From: Sphingopyxis sp.
GTDB taxonomy: Bacteria; Pseudomonadota; Alphaproteobacteria; Sphingomonadales; Sphingomonadaceae
NCBI RefSeq assembly: GCF_016793825.1
Contig: NZ_JAEULM010000033.1
Span: 1-64,000 of the forward strand
Reading direction: 5' to 3'
DNA: 64,000 nucleotides
In this document: positions 46,144 through 56,070 of the stretch, one piece after another
Position numbering within the stretch: position 1 is the stretch's first letter
Layout of the letters: each line of letters starts with the position of its first letter
Notes under the pieces: model-generated
Databases searched by the model: none
Told to the model about the DNA's origin: nothing
What the model saw: only the letters and a program-made list of their open reading frames with translations
Translations under genes and position numbers: made by a program

Positions 46144-47418
46144 ATGCACGACATCCGCCTGATCCGGGAACACCCGCAAGCTTTCGACGCCGGCCTCGCG
46201 CGCCGCGGTATCGATCCCCTGTCCGCGCAGATCCTCGGCGCCGACGCATCGCTGCGCGCGCTCCAGACCGATATCCAGGCATCGCTCGCACGCCGCAACG
46301 AAGCGTCGAAGCTGATCGGCCAGGCGATGGCGCAGGGGGACAAGGACCGCGCCGAGGCGTTGAAGGCCGAGGTCGCAGACCTCAAGACGACGCTTCCCGC
46401 GAAAGAAGAGGCCGAACGCACGGAGTTCGCCGCGCTGCACGACATGCTGGCCGCGCTGCCCAACCTTCCCGCCGCAGACGTTCCCGACGGCGAGGACGAG
46501 GACGGCAATGTCGAAATTTCGCGTTGGGGTACACCGCGAAGCTTCGACTTCGCGCCGCAGGAGCATGCCGATTTCGCGCCCGCGCTCGGCCTCGACTTCG
46601 AAACCGCGGCCAGGATGTCGGGCGCACGCTTCGCCTTCCTGAGGGGCCAGATGGCGCGGCTCGAACGCGCGATCGGCCAGTTCATGCTCGACATGCAGAC
46701 GGGTGAGCCCGGCTATGTCGAATGCGCGACGCCGCTGATGGTCCGCGACGAGGCGGCGTTTGGCACGACCCAGCTACCCAAGTTCCGCGAGGATCTGTTC
46801 CAGACCACTGACGGTCGCTGGCTGATCTCGACCTCCGAAATGAGCCTCACCAACGCGGTGCGCGAGGAAATCCTGCCAGAGGCCGCGCTGCCGATCCGCA
46901 TGACCGCCCTCACCCCCTGTTTCCGGTCCGAGGCCGGCTCGGCGGGGCGCGATACGCGCGGCTATATTCGCCAGCATCAGTTCTGGAAGGTCGAACTCGT
47001 CTCGATCGTCCGACCCGAGGACAGCGACGCCGAACTCGAACGCAAGACAAGGGCAGCTGAGAAGATATTGGAAGCACTCGACCTTCCCTATCGCAAGATG
47101 CTGCTGTGCAGCGGCGACATGGGCTTTGCGGCACGGCGCACCTATGATCTGGAAGTGTGGCTTCCCGGACAGAATTCCTATCGCGAGATATCGAGCTGTT
47201 CCAACTGCGGCGACTTTCAGGCGCGCCGCATGAACACGCGCTTCCGCCGCGAAGATGCCAAGGGCAACGAGTTCGTCCACACGCTGAATGGCTCGGGGCT
47301 TGCGGTGGGCCGCACGCTCGTCGCGATCCTGGAAAATTACCAGCAGGCAGACGGCAGCGTCGATATTCCGGCGGCGCTGCTGCCCTATATGGGCGGTATC
47401 ACCAGACTGACTCCCTGA
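46144..47418 (+). CDS. serS: seryl-tRNA synthetase
   Basis: Charges tRNA-Ser (and tRNA-Sec). 424 aa: N-terminal coiled-coil arm (about 35-105) that holds the tRNA long arm, then the class II core with motif 2 ([21 protein letters not shown], split by context) and motif 3 ([16 protein letters not shown]), plus [13 protein letters not shown]. The [11 protein letters not shown] start is canonical. Upstream sequence to 45985 holds no supported gene on the plus strand. In many alphaproteobacteria tatABC precede serS; here they do not. Confidence 0.98.
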   Translation: MHDIRLIREHPQAFDAGLARRGIDPLSAQILGADASLRALQTDIQASLARRNEASKLIGQAMAQGDKDRAEALKAEVADLKTTLPAKEEAERTEFAALHDMLAALPNLPAADVPDGEDEDGNVEISRWGTPRSFDFAPQEHADFAPALGLDFETAARMSGARFAFLRGQMARLERAIGQFMLDMQTGEPGYVECATPLMVRDEAAFGTTQLPKFREDLFQTTDGRWLISTSEMSLTNAVREEILPEAALPIRMTALTPCFRSEAGSAGRDTRGYIRQHQFWKVELVSIVRPEDSDAELERKTRAAEKILEALDLPYRKMLLCSGDMGFAARRTYDLEVWLPGQNSYREISSCSNCGDFQARRMNTRFRREDAKGNEFVHTLNGSGLAVGRTLVAILENYQQADGSVDIPAALLPYMGGITRLTP

Positions 47419-47520
47419 TCGTCATTGCGAGCGTAGCGAAGCGACCTCCAGCCTTCGACCGCGCGCGATATTCCCTGCTGGAGATCATATCGTCGCTGCG
47501 TTCGGCGCAGCGGCGACCGT
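47417..47520. repeat. dispersed palindromic element, family D
   Basis: Begins GTCATTGCGAGCGTAGCGAA, a sequence type widespread in alphaproteobacterial intergenic regions, contains CTCCAGC facing GCTGGAG, and ends GCTGCGTTCGGCGCAGCGG. Fills the serS-surE gap. Confidence 0.7.
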
Positions 47521-47532
47521 TTGGGACAAGAT

Positions 47533-48300
47533 ATGCGGATCCTCCTCACCAACGACGACGGCTATCATGCCCCCGGCATGGCCGTTCTCGAAACGATCGC
47601 GCGCCAGCTCAGCGACGACATCTGGGTCTGCGCGCCCGCCGAGGAGCAGTCGGGCGCAGGGCATTCGCTAACCCTCTCACGCCCCGTCCGCGTGCGCCAG
47701 CATGGCGAACGGCGCTGGTCGTGCAGCGGCACGCCGACCGATTCGGTGATGATGGCAATCGGCAAGTTGATGCCCGAAAAGCCCGACCTCATCCTCTCGG
47801 GCGTCAATCGCGGCGCGAACCTTGGCGACGACATCACCTATTCGGGCACTGTGTCGGCGGCGATCGAAGGCGCACTCGCGGGTATCCGCTCGATCGCGCT
47901 CAGCCAGGTCTATGCCCGCGAAGGCATGGGCGACAGCGTGCCGTTCGAAGCGGCCGAAGCCTGGGGCGCCAGGGTGCTGCGCCCGCTTCTGGGCCGGGAC
48001 ATGCCGCCGCGCACGCTGATCAACGTCAACTTCCCCGCGATCCCGGCGGCCGCGGTTCAGGGCATCCGCGTCACGCGGCAGGGCTTTCACGACTATGGCC
48101 GGGGTTCGATCGTCGAGGGCACCGACCCGCGCGGGTATCGCTATTACTGGTTCGGCCTCCACGGCATCGAACATTCGCTCGGCCACGACAGCGACCTCGA
48201 GGCGATCGACGACAAATATATCTCGGTCACCCCGCTCCAGCTCGACCTGACGCACGATGCCTCGCTGGCCGCGCTACGCGGAGCCTATGCGGCGGAATGA
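47533..48300 (+). CDS. surE: 5'/3'-nucleotidase SurE
   Basis: Metal-dependent phosphatase for nucleoside monophosphates, linked to stationary-phase survival. 255 aa. The metal Asp pair is in LLTNDDGYHAPG, with SGTPTDSV, LSGVNRGANLGDDITYSGTVSAA (split) carrying the Asn ligand. MRILLTNDDG gives the start at 47533; a TTG four codons earlier is not needed. Usually next to pcm; here a channel gene follows. Confidence 0.96.
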   Translation: MRILLTNDDGYHAPGMAVLETIARQLSDDIWVCAPAEEQSGAGHSLTLSRPVRVRQHGERRWSCSGTPTDSVMMAIGKLMPEKPDLILSGVNRGANLGDDITYSGTVSAAIEGALAGIRSIALSQVYAREGMGDSVPFEAAEAWGARVLRPLLGRDMPPRTLINVNFPAIPAAAVQGIRVTRQGFHDYGRGSIVEGTDPRGYRYYWFGLHGIEHSLGHDSDLEAIDDKYISVTPLQLDLTHDASLAALRGAYAAE

Positions 48301-48304
48301 CCGC

Positions 48305-48383
48305 CCATCATCCCGGCGACGGCCGGGATCTCGACCCTTCGTCCTGACGCACCGATGATAGCCCGTCCTTCGCCGGGATGACG
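48305..48383. repeat. dispersed palindrome, family A, degenerate copy
   Basis: CATCATCCCGGCGACGGCCGGGAT at the left and CGTCCTTCGCCGGGATGACGG at the right (arms inverted, some mismatches), between surE and the channel gene. Compare 38408-38487. Confidence 0.75.
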
Positions 48384-48429
48384 GAGGAGGGGCTGGCCAT
48401 CTCCCCTCCCCTTTGGCAAAAGGGCGGTG

Positions 48430-49527
48430 ATGAGCCGGCGGTCCAATCCGAAGCTGAAGCTGCAACAGGGCCTCCACACGCTGCGCCGCGCGGCGAAATG
48501 GCCGATCTGGGCCGATCTCGTCACGCGACTTGGCGTCGCCTTCCTCCTGATCGCGATCGTGGTGCTCGTCCACTGGATCGACCGCGCCGGGCTGCACGAC
48601 AGCCACGACGGTCAGATCAGTTTCCTCGACGTCGTCTATTTCACGATGATCTCGGTGACGACGACCGGCTTTGGCGACATCGCCCCGGTCTCCGACCGCT
48701 CGCGGCTCATCGAGGCGGTGATCGTCACGCCGATCCGCATCGCCGTGCTCTTCATCTTCGTCGGCACCGCGTATAGTTTCGTCATCAAACGCACATGGGA
48801 CAAATGGCGTATGGCCCGCATCCAGGCAAAACTCACCGATCATATCGTCGTGCTCGGCTTTGGCATCAGCGGCAGCGAAGCGGTCAAGGAACTGATCGCG
48901 CGCGGGACCGATCCGGCGTGCATCGTCGTGATCGACCCCACCCGCAACCGCGTGGCCGCCGCGGAAGCGATGGGCTGCAACGTGCTGGAAGGCGACGCAT
49001 CGAGCGACGAAACCTTGCTCGACGTCCGGATCGCCGAGGCTCAGGCGGTGCTGGTCTCGGCCGGGCGCGACGACACCTCGATCCTGATCGTCCTGACCGT
49101 CCGCCACCTCGCCCCCGACGTGCCGATCAGCGTCGTCATCCGGACCCAGGACAATGAACTGCTCGCACGGCAGGCGGGCGCAAGCAACGTCATCAACCCC
49201 GTCAGTTTTACCGGCCTGCTCCTCGCCGGATCGGCGCAGGGCGAACATGTCGCGGACTATATGGCCGACCTCGCGGCCGTCGGCGGCCGGGTGCAGCTTC
49301 GCGAACGCCCGGTCAGCGCCGAGGAAATCGGACGCGGCCTCGACCAGCTGGCCAGCGGCGGACGCGGCCTGCGCGTCTATCGCGACGGCAAGCCCTATGG
49401 CTTCTGGGAACCCGCGGCACAGCGGCTCGAAGCGGGCGACAAGGTCGTCGAAGTCATTGGGTGCGAGGAAAGCGAGGCGGAGGTCAGCCTCGCCAGTAAA
49501 GCCAGGCCGTCCAAAACCACCCGATGA
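48430..49527 (+). CDS. potassium channel with RCK/TrkA-N domain
   Basis: 365 aa. Two membrane helices flank a pore loop whose filter is TTTGFGD (canonical TVGYGD family; Phe replaces Tyr). After the second helix comes a cytoplasmic RCK domain with HIVVLGFGISGSEAVKEL (nucleotide-binding glycine loop), and a C-terminal TrkA-C-like part. Expected to form a tetrameric ligand-gated K+ channel of the Kch/MthK type. GTG at 48427 or ATG at 48430 start it (AAGGGCGG upstream). Its 3' end overlaps the convergent DUF423 gene by 44 bases. Confidence 0.9.
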   Translation: MSRRSNPKLKLQQGLHTLRRAAKWPIWADLVTRLGVAFLLIAIVVLVHWIDRAGLHDSHDGQISFLDVVYFTMISVTTTGFGDIAPVSDRSRLIEAVIVTPIRIAVLFIFVGTAYSFVIKRTWDKWRMARIQAKLTDHIVVLGFGISGSEAVKELIARGTDPACIVVIDPTRNRVAAAEAMGCNVLEGDASSDETLLDVRIAEAQAVLVSAGRDDTSILIVLTVRHLAPDVPISVVIRTQDNELLARQAGASNVINPVSFTGLLLAGSAQGEHVADYMADLAAVGGRVQLRERPVSAEEIGRGLDQLASGGRGLRVYRDGKPYGFWEPAAQRLEAGDKVVEVIGCEESEAEVSLASKARPSKTTR

Positions 49528-49810
49528 TCAGCAGCGTTCCGCCGATCGGCGTGACCGCACCCAGCCAGCGCGGCGCACCCAGTGCCATTGCGTAAAGCGT
49601 GGCCGCGAACAGTATCGATCCGACAAGCAGCATGATCGCGGGTCCGCGCGCGCTGCCCATGATCGCCAGCGCCGCGACGGCATGGATCAGCTGGTACAGG
49701 CCGCCGGTCCGCAGCCATTCGGCCTCCTGCGGTCCCGACGCACCATGGGCGCCGAAGGCCCCCGCCGCTACCGCAATCGCCGCCGACACTGCCGCAAATG
49801 CTCCGATCAC
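49484..49810 (-). CDS. DUF423 family membrane protein
   Basis: 108 aa with four membrane segments. The N-terminal GAFGAHGA and the region WLRTGGLYQLIHAVAALAI followed by PIGGTLLIIGW mark the DUF423/YgdD family. Function unknown. It overlaps the 3' end of the K+-channel gene in convergent orientation. Confidence 0.92.
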   Translation of the reverse strand: MIGAFAAVSAAIAVAAGAFGAHGASGPQEAEWLRTGGLYQLIHAVAALAIMGSARGPAIMLLVGSILFAATLYAMALGAPRWLGAVTPIGGTLLIIGWFWTAWLYWRG

Positions 49811-49886
49811 GCCCGTCCCCTTTGCCTATCGGCTTGCAAAACAAGCCCGATGCGCCAAGCTATAGGCGGACAGGAGGGATAAGGCG

Positions 49887-50606
49887 ATGCCCCGCGACGT
49901 TCCGCTGCCGACGGGCCTGAAACCGCCGAGCCGACTTGCGCAGCTTGGCGAGCTGGCGCTGCCGCTGGAAATGCTGCGCTACGGCCTCGGCGGCCACCAT
50001 CTGATCGGCGCGCCGCGCGGCGACGGCCGGCCGGTCGTACTGCTTCCCGGCTATGGCGCCAGCGAATTGTCGATGCGCCCGCTCGAAGCCTGGCTCCGCC
50101 ATCTCGGCTATCATGTCCGCGACTGGGGCATGGGCCGCAACGAAGGGCGCGTCGCCAGGGATGTCGAACGCTTCGCCACGCAGGCCACCGAATGGGTCCA
50201 GGCCGACGGCGCACCGCTCACCCTCATCGGCTGGAGCCTGGGCGGCGTCATCGCCCGCGAAACGGCCCGGACCTATCAACAGCTCGTTCGCGAAATAATC
50301 ACCCTGGGCACCCCCATAATCGGCGGCCCCAAATATACCGCGCTCGCCCGACGCTTCGCCGGCCGCGATTTCGATGCGATCGAGCGCGAGATTCACGCGC
50401 GCAACCTCAAAGGCCTGAGCCAGCCGCTGACGGTGATCTATTCCGATCGCGACGGCATCGTCGGGCCCGACATCGCGATCGACATCTACAATCCACAGGC
50501 TCGCAATCTGAAGGTCGACGCAACGCACCTGGGCCTCGGCATCCATCCGCGCGTGTGGCGGATCATCGCGGACACACTGGCGGGCGTGACAAAGCCCCCG
50601 AAATAG
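49887..50606 (+). CDS. alpha/beta hydrolase, lipase/PGAP1-like
   Basis: 239 aa. Oxyanion region [12 protein letters not shown], nucleophile elbow GWSLGG (Ser near 117), late Asp in YSDRDGIVG and His in [10 protein letters not shown]. This order suits triacylglycerol lipase-like or GPI-deacylase-like esterases. No signal peptide, so cytoplasmic or peripheral. AGGAGGGA with seven bases to the ATG. 19 bases before rimO, likely co-transcribed. Confidence 0.88.
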   Translation: MPRDVPLPTGLKPPSRLAQLGELALPLEMLRYGLGGHHLIGAPRGDGRPVVLLPGYGASELSMRPLEAWLRHLGYHVRDWGMGRNEGRVARDVERFATQATEWVQADGAPLTLIGWSLGGVIARETARTYQQLVREIITLGTPIIGGPKYTALARRFAGRDFDAIEREIHARNLKGLSQPLTVIYSDRDGIVGPDIAIDIYNPQARNLKVDATHLGLGIHPRVWRIIADTLAGVTKPPK

Positions 50607-50625
50607 ACTAGGGGCGCCGCCAATC

Positions 50626-51996
50626 ATGACAGTCAAAACGCTCCCCGCCCAGCCGAAAGTCGGCATGGTTTCGCTCGGCTGCCCCAAGGCGCTTGTCGAC
50701 AGCGAACGGATTCTGACCAAGCTGCGCGCCGACGGCTATGGCCTGTCGCCCGACTATGCCGGCGCCGACGTCGTCCTCGTGAATACGTGCGGCTTTCTCG
50801 ACTCGGCGAAGGAAGAAAGCCTGGAGGCGATCGGCGAGGCAATGGCCGAGAATGGCCGTGTCATCGTCACCGGCTGCATGGGCAATGAGGCCGACGTCAT
50901 CCGCGCCCGATTTCCCAAGGTCCTCGCGGTCACCGGCGCGCATCAGTATGAGCAGGTGGTCGATGCCGTCCACGACGCCGCACCGCCGACGCAGGGCCCA
51001 TTTATCGACCTCGTGCCGGAGGGCGGGCTGAAGCTGACCCCGCGTCATTATAGCTATCTGAAAATTTCCGAAGGCTGCAACCATAGCTGTTCCTTCTGCA
51101 TCATCCCCGACCTGCGCGGCAAACTCGTTAGCCGCCGTATCGACGCGGTGCTGCGCGAGGCCGAGAAGCTTGTCGCTGCAGGCACGAAAGAGCTGCTGGT
51201 GATCAGCCAGGACACCTCGGCGTACGGCGTCGATATCCGGCATCAGCCGCGCGAATGGCACGGCCGAGAAGTCCGCGCCCATATGACCGACCTCGCGCGC
51301 GAGCTCGGCCGGCTTCGCACCACCGAAGGGCGCGCACCGTGGACGCGCCTCCACTATGTCTACCCCTATCCGCACGTCGATGCGGTGATTCCGCTGATGG
51401 CCGAAGGTCTTCTCACCCCCTATCTCGATATCCCGTTCCAGCACGCGAGCCCGAGCGTTCTCAAGCGGATGAAGCGTCCCGCTAATGAAGCGAAGGTGCT
51501 TGAGCGGCTGAAGGCATGGCGCGCGATCGCCCCCGACATTTCGATTCGGTCCAGCTTCGTCGTCGGCTTTCCCGGAGAGACCGAAGCGGACTTCCAATAT
51601 CTTCTCGACTGGCTCGACGAAGCGCAGCTTGATCGCGTCGGGGCCTTCCGCTTTGAACCTGTCGCAGGTGCTCAGGCGAACGCGCTCGACGATCCGGTGC
51701 CCGAAGAGATCAAGGAAGAACGCTATCAGCGCATCATGGCAAAAACTGCCGCGATCAGCGCCGCGAAGCTCGAAGCTAAGATCGGCCGCATTCTGCCGGT
51801 GATCATCGACGAAGTCGGCGAGGCCGACGAAGACGGTAGCATAGGCGCCACCGGACGATCGCAGGCCGATGCGCCGGAGATCGACGGCCACGTCTACCTC
51901 CGCGATGTCGCGGCGACACTGAGGCCCGGTGACATCGTCGATGTCGAGATCGAGGATGCCGATGAACACGACCTGTTCGGTGTGGTTGGGGGCTGA
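50626..51996 (+). CDS. rimO: ribosomal protein S12 methylthiotransferase RimO
   Basis: Radical-SAM enzyme that methylthiolates Asp89 of S12. 456 aa: N-terminal UPF0004 domain with cluster Cys19, Cys55 and Cys84; radical SAM motif [10 protein letters not shown] (Cys151, 155, 158); C-terminal TRAM domain with a D/E-rich insertion. RimO rather than MiaB from [17 protein letters not shown] at the start. Confidence 0.97.
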   Translation: MTVKTLPAQPKVGMVSLGCPKALVDSERILTKLRADGYGLSPDYAGADVVLVNTCGFLDSAKEESLEAIGEAMAENGRVIVTGCMGNEADVIRARFPKVLAVTGAHQYEQVVDAVHDAAPPTQGPFIDLVPEGGLKLTPRHYSYLKISEGCNHSCSFCIIPDLRGKLVSRRIDAVLREAEKLVAAGTKELLVISQDTSAYGVDIRHQPREWHGREVRAHMTDLARELGRLRTTEGRAPWTRLHYVYPYPHVDAVIPLMAEGLLTPYLDIPFQHASPSVLKRMKRPANEAKVLERLKAWRAIAPDISIRSSFVVGFPGETEADFQYLLDWLDEAQLDRVGAFRFEPVAGAQANALDDPVPEEIKEERYQRIMAKTAAISAAKLEAKIGRILPVIIDEVGEADEDGSIGATGRSQADAPEIDGHVYLRDVAATLRPGDIVDVEIEDADEHDLFGVVGG

Positions 51997-52155
51997 CGCG
52001 ATCTCGGGTTGAGATGCCGACGGCTCTTTCCGCAGCGGAAGAGCATCTTCACAATTGCAGGGCGGCACGCTTCGCCGCACCGCTTGATTTCGCTTTCGCC
52101 CGCTCCACGAAGTTTCTAGGCTTCGATACCGGCCGGGTGTATCAGGGGCGGAATC

Positions 52156-53637
52156 ATGCGTGTAATCAGGGAATTGGCTGCCGCACTTTTGCTGACGGCG
52201 CTGTTGTCCGCCTGCGATCCGGCGAAAGGCGGCGCGAAGGCGCCGCCACGCGCGACCGACGCCGCACCCATGCCCAGCCAGCGTTCGCTCATTGCCGTGC
52301 CAATCGATGCCGATATCGCGCCGCTGAAAGCACAGCTTGAACGCGCGTTGCCGAAAACGCTGTGGACCATCAACCAGCGCGAAAAGGCATGCGTCGCGCC
52401 GCAGCGGGTCAAGCTCTTCGGCAAGCGGGTGAAAGTTACGCCCGCCATCCCCTGCACGATCGTCGGTCAGGTCACGCGCGGCGCGCTCCGCCTGCGCGGC
52501 GAAGGCAATGAAATCATCGTCGACATGCCGCTCCACGCCACGGTCGCGGCGCGAGATATCGGTGGGGTGTTGAAGGGTGAGACGGCAACAGGCGCGGCGT
52601 TAGCGCATGCTCGCGTCCGCATCGATCTGGCGCCCGATTGGCGCATGCAGGGCAAGGCTAGGATCAGCTATGGCTGGACCAAGGCACCCGGAATCGACTT
52701 CCTCGGCAAGCGGATCACCTTCACCGATCAGGCCGACGCGAAGCTGGCGCCCGTCGTCCGCGACGTCGAGCGCGAGGTGAACCGAGAAATCGGCAAGATC
52801 AACATCCGCGCGCAGGCGGCGGAAATCTGGCGCCAGAGCTTCACCTCACTCGAACTCAATCGACAGAATCCGCCGGTCTGGATGCGCGTGACGCCGCAGC
52901 GCATCCTGTACGGCGGATATCGGCTGAGCGGCAACCGGCTGAGCCTCAATCTCGGCATTGAGGGCGTCACCGAAACCTTCGTTTCCGAGCGGCCGGAAAA
53001 TCCTGAGTCGGTGCCGCTGCCGAAGCTGGTCCGCGAAATGCCACATCCGCATCTCGACATTCGCGTCCCGGTGGTCGCGGATTACGAACAGCTTCAACCC
53101 GTCATCGACCGTGCCCTCGCCAAGCGAGCGAAGCGGCCCTTCGTGCTGCCGAAGATTGGCCCGATGATGGTGAGTTTCGGCAAATCGACCGTCTATGGCG
53201 CACCCGGCGGCCGGATCGCGATCGGCGCCGACGTCGAAGCCCGTTTGCAGTCCCGCGCTGGAGAGCCCACCCGCGGACGCATATGGATGACGGCCGTTCC
53301 GGTGAACACACCCGGGTCGACCGAGGTCCGGTTCACGCAACTCGACATCAACGGCGATACCGACGGCGTCGGCGGCGACCTCCTCATTGTGCTCGGCCGC
53401 AGCGAAGGGTTCTCGGCGTTGATTGCTGCGGCTTTGACCCAGAATTTCGCCAACGACCTGTCCGAACTGGAAGGCAAGATCAAACGCGCGGTCGATCAGC
53501 GGCGCGAAGGCGCGTTCATCATCCGTACGCACATCGACGGGTTCGAAACCGGCGAGATCAAGGCCTATGGCAACGGGCTTTACCTGCCCGTCCGCCTGAC
53601 GGGCGGCGCCAGCGTGGATTATCGGCCGAAGCGCTGA
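52156..53637 (+). CDS. DUF4403 family lipoprotein
   Basis: 493 aa. Signal with lipobox LLSACDP, then a long beta-rich body of repeated strands matching DUF4403: IAVPIDADIAPLKAQLERALP, and the paired blocks HLDIRVPVVADYEQLQPVIDRAL (split). The fold is expected to be an elongated lipid-binding BPI/SMP-like tubular module, hinting at envelope lipid binding, but this is inference. Convergent with pit. ATG start at 52156. Confidence 0.8.
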   Translation: MRVIRELAAALLLTALLSACDPAKGGAKAPPRATDAAPMPSQRSLIAVPIDADIAPLKAQLERALPKTLWTINQREKACVAPQRVKLFGKRVKVTPAIPCTIVGQVTRGALRLRGEGNEIIVDMPLHATVAARDIGGVLKGETATGAALAHARVRIDLAPDWRMQGKARISYGWTKAPGIDFLGKRITFTDQADAKLAPVVRDVEREVNREIGKINIRAQAAEIWRQSFTSLELNRQNPPVWMRVTPQRILYGGYRLSGNRLSLNLGIEGVTETFVSERPENPESVPLPKLVREMPHPHLDIRVPVVADYEQLQPVIDRALAKRAKRPFVLPKIGPMMVSFGKSTVYGAPGGRIAIGADVEARLQSRAGEPTRGRIWMTAVPVNTPGSTEVRFTQLDINGDTDGVGGDLLIVLGRSEGFSALIAAALTQNFANDLSELEGKIKRAVDQRREGAFIIRTHIDGFETGEIKAYGNGLYLPVRLTGGASVDYRPKR

Positions 53638-54651
53638 TCAGAAAAGACGGGTCAACGCATAGAAGGCGGCCGCGACGACTGCGCTGGCGGGGATGGTAAT
53701 GAACCAGGCGGCCACCACGTTCCCCGCAACGCCCCAGCGCACTGCACTGGCGCGCCGCGCAACGCCGGCGCCGATGATCGCACCCGTAATTGTGTGCGTC
53801 GTCGATACGGGAATACCGAGCAGACTTGCCGTAAACACGACCAGCGACCCGCCGGTCGACGCCGCGAACCCTTGATGGTGCGACAATTTGGTGATGCGCC
53901 CGCCCATCGTTTCGATGATCTTCCATCCCCCTGACAAGGTACCGAGACCGATCGCAATATAGCAGGAGATCGCCACCCAGTGCGGAACATGAAATTCGCC
54001 GGTCAGATAGCCGGTGGAATAGAGGAGCACGGTGATCACGCCCATCGTCTTCTGCGCATCGTTGAGCCCGTGACTGAGCGAATAGGCGGCGGAAGAGAAA
54101 AGATGCAGATAGCGAAAGCTGCTCTCCGCGAACTTCGCGGTCGCGCGGCGCAGCGCCCAACTGCTCAGCAACATCACCAGCATCGCGAGCAGCATCCCCA
54201 GCATCGGCGACAGGAAGATCGCGATCACGGTCTTGTTGAGCCCCGCCCACTGGATGCCCTCGAACCCGGCGTGCGCGACGCCCGCGCCGACGATCCCGCC
54301 GACCAGCGCATGGCTCGACGAAGAGGGAATCCCCTTGAGCCAGGTTACGACATTCCAGAACATCGCGCCGACGAGCGCACCGAACACCACTGACGGGGTT
54401 ACGAGATCCTTGTCGATCAACCCCTTGCCGATGGTTTCGGCAACCTTGTGCAACGCCGGAAACGCGAGCGACAGGAAATAGGCCGCGAAATTGAAGAAGG
54501 CGGCGAACAGCACCGCCTGCACCGGCCGTAGCAACCGCGTCGCGACGACGGTCGCAATGCTGTTCGCTGCGTCGTGCAGACCGTTCAGAAAATCGAACGC
54601 CAAAGCGAGCACGATCAGACCGACGAGCAGAGGAAAGGCAAGTTCGTGCAT
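53638..54651 (-). CDS. pit: low-affinity inorganic phosphate transporter (Pit)
   Basis: 337 aa with about ten membrane segments. The PiT signatures are GLHDAANSIATVVATR at the N-terminus and the second copy STTHTITGAIIGAG near the C-terminus. Imports metal-phosphate with protons at the inner membrane. It follows the Nudix-DUF47 gene by 104 bases on the same strand; DUF47 proteins are the usual Pit accessory. Confidence 0.95.
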   Translation of the reverse strand: MHELAFPLLVGLIVLALAFDFLNGLHDAANSIATVVATRLLRPVQAVLFAAFFNFAAYFLSLAFPALHKVAETIGKGLIDKDLVTPSVVFGALVGAMFWNVVTWLKGIPSSSSHALVGGIVGAGVAHAGFEGIQWAGLNKTVIAIFLSPMLGMLLAMLVMLLSSWALRRATAKFAESSFRYLHLFSSAAYSLSHGLNDAQKTMGVITVLLYSTGYLTGEFHVPHWVAISCYIAIGLGTLSGGWKIIETMGGRITKLSHHQGFAASTGGSLVVFTASLLGIPVSTTHTITGAIIGAGVARRASAVRWGVAGNVVAAWFITIPASAVVAAAFYALTRLF

Positions 54652-54755
54652 GGCCTAGATCGCTCCGGCCTTGTCGGCCTCACATCGGCCCGGCAGGCCT
54701 TGCGACATCGCCGGGCGCGAACGGATTGTCTTGCGGGACATGCGGTATCGCTCGA

Positions 54756-55880
54756 TCATGCGTGGTCGATGACGAGACCGTCGATTTCGTTCGCGACATC
54801 CTCGAAACTGTCGGTGACGCGCTCAAGATGCCGGAAGAGTTCGCGCGCGATCAGAAAGCGCGTCGGATTGGCCTCGCCATGCTCCTTGAACAGGCGCTTG
54901 AGGCCCGCAGCGTGGATATCGTCGGCATGGCCTTCCATGCGGACGAGCCGCTCGGTCAGTTCGTGCAGGCGCGGCCCGTTGGCCGAGATGTTGCGGAGCA
55001 GAGGCAGGGCTTCGGCGGTCAGACGCGCCGCATCGACAATGATGCCCGCAATATCGCGCATTTCCGGCTCGAACTGGGTGACATCGTACAGATCGACGGC
55101 GCCCGCCGTCTTCTGCATCTCGTCGATCGCATCGTCCATCGATGCGATGAGATCGGTGATCGCGCTGCGGTCGAATGGCGTCAGGAAGGTGCGCCGCACC
55201 GTCTGAAGCACTTCGCGCGTGATCGCGTCGGCATCGTGCTCGCGCTCGATAATCTCCTGAATATGGTCGGCGACGCCGTCGCCGCCTTGCAGCATTCGCG
55301 CGAGCGCTTCCGACCCGGCCGTGAGCGTCGCAGCATGCGCTTCGAAAAGCTCGAAGAAATTGCCCTGCTTGGGAAGCAGGCGCTGGAACCAGGCAAACAT
55401 GCGATTGACCCCTGTCTTTTCCGCAACACTGAAGACGACGCCCGACTGGCGCGCCGCGGCCCGAAAGCCGCGATCGCCGAACGACCGGATCATCGCCTGA
55501 AGATCGGCTTCATCGACCGACGCCGCCGCCTGGTCGAGCGTGAACCAGCGCCGTTCGCGCTCGTCCATTTCCTTCCACTCGTCGAGTTCGCGCGTCACCG
55601 CCAGCGGAAACACCTCGACATCGTACATGATCGCGGCGCCATTGGCGCGACGCTTGCGGTATTGATAGCGCCCGATCGACGTCGGGCAGACCGCACCGAC
55701 GACGCCCGCTTCCTCCTCCGCCTCGACCGCTGCCGACGCATGGCGATCCAGCCCGCTGAGCGGGTTGCCTTTCGGAATCACCCAGCGGCCCGTGCCACGC
55801 GAGGTGACGAGCAGGATCTCGGTCGGGCCGTCCTTTTCGGCGCCCCCGAATCGATAAGGAAGAACTGCGATTTGCCGCAT
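54756..55880 (-). CDS. fusion of Nudix hydrolase and DUF47 (PhoU-like) phosphate-transport accessory protein
   Basis: 374 aa in one frame. Residues about 1-150: Nudix domain (RQIAVLPYRF, then the box PKGNPLSGLDRHASAAVEAE and EEAGV). It is of the DIPP type; the first Glu of the box is Leu and the Arg is Val, while the metal-binding EE pair is kept. Residues about 161-374: a full DUF47 domain starting MFAWFQRLLPKQGNFFELFE. A second ATG (55400) with AGGGG eight bases upstream could also make DUF47 alone. Upstream of pit. DIPP enzymes cleave diphosphoinositol phosphates, ApnA and polyphosphate; DUF47 regulates Pit. Confidence 0.85.
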   Translation of the reverse strand: MRQIAVLPYRFGGAEKDGPTEILLVTSRGTGRWVIPKGNPLSGLDRHASAAVEAEEEAGVVGAVCPTSIGRYQYRKRRANGAAIMYDVEVFPLAVTRELDEWKEMDERERRWFTLDQAAASVDEADLQAMIRSFGDRGFRAAARQSGVVFSVAEKTGVNRMFAWFQRLLPKQGNFFELFEAHAATLTAGSEALARMLQGGDGVADHIQEIIEREHDADAITREVLQTVRRTFLTPFDRSAITDLIASMDDAIDEMQKTAGAVDLYDVTQFEPEMRDIAGIIVDAARLTAEALPLLRNISANGPRLHELTERLVRMEGHADDIHAAGLKRLFKEHGEANPTRFLIARELFRHLERVTDSFEDVANEIDGLVIDHA

Positions 55881-56070
55881 TAAATCTGGTCTGATCGTCC
55901 CGGTACCGCGCCGCCGCGCAGTCTGAAATTGCAAATTGGTGACGCCGTCATGACAAGAATGTGACAGCGACAAACGCCCATAGCCGCAGCGGCACTTTCC
56001 GTAAACGTCAATTCGATTGCAAAATGCAACGCGGTGCGTAAGCTGCTCCCAAAGACTGACGGGAGACGAA

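Noticed and set aside
44917..46566. Minus-strand open frame rich in Asp/Glu/Leu/Pro
   Set aside because: Mirror of the poly-Ser/Gly gene and part of serS; the acidic composition is just the complement of Ser codons.
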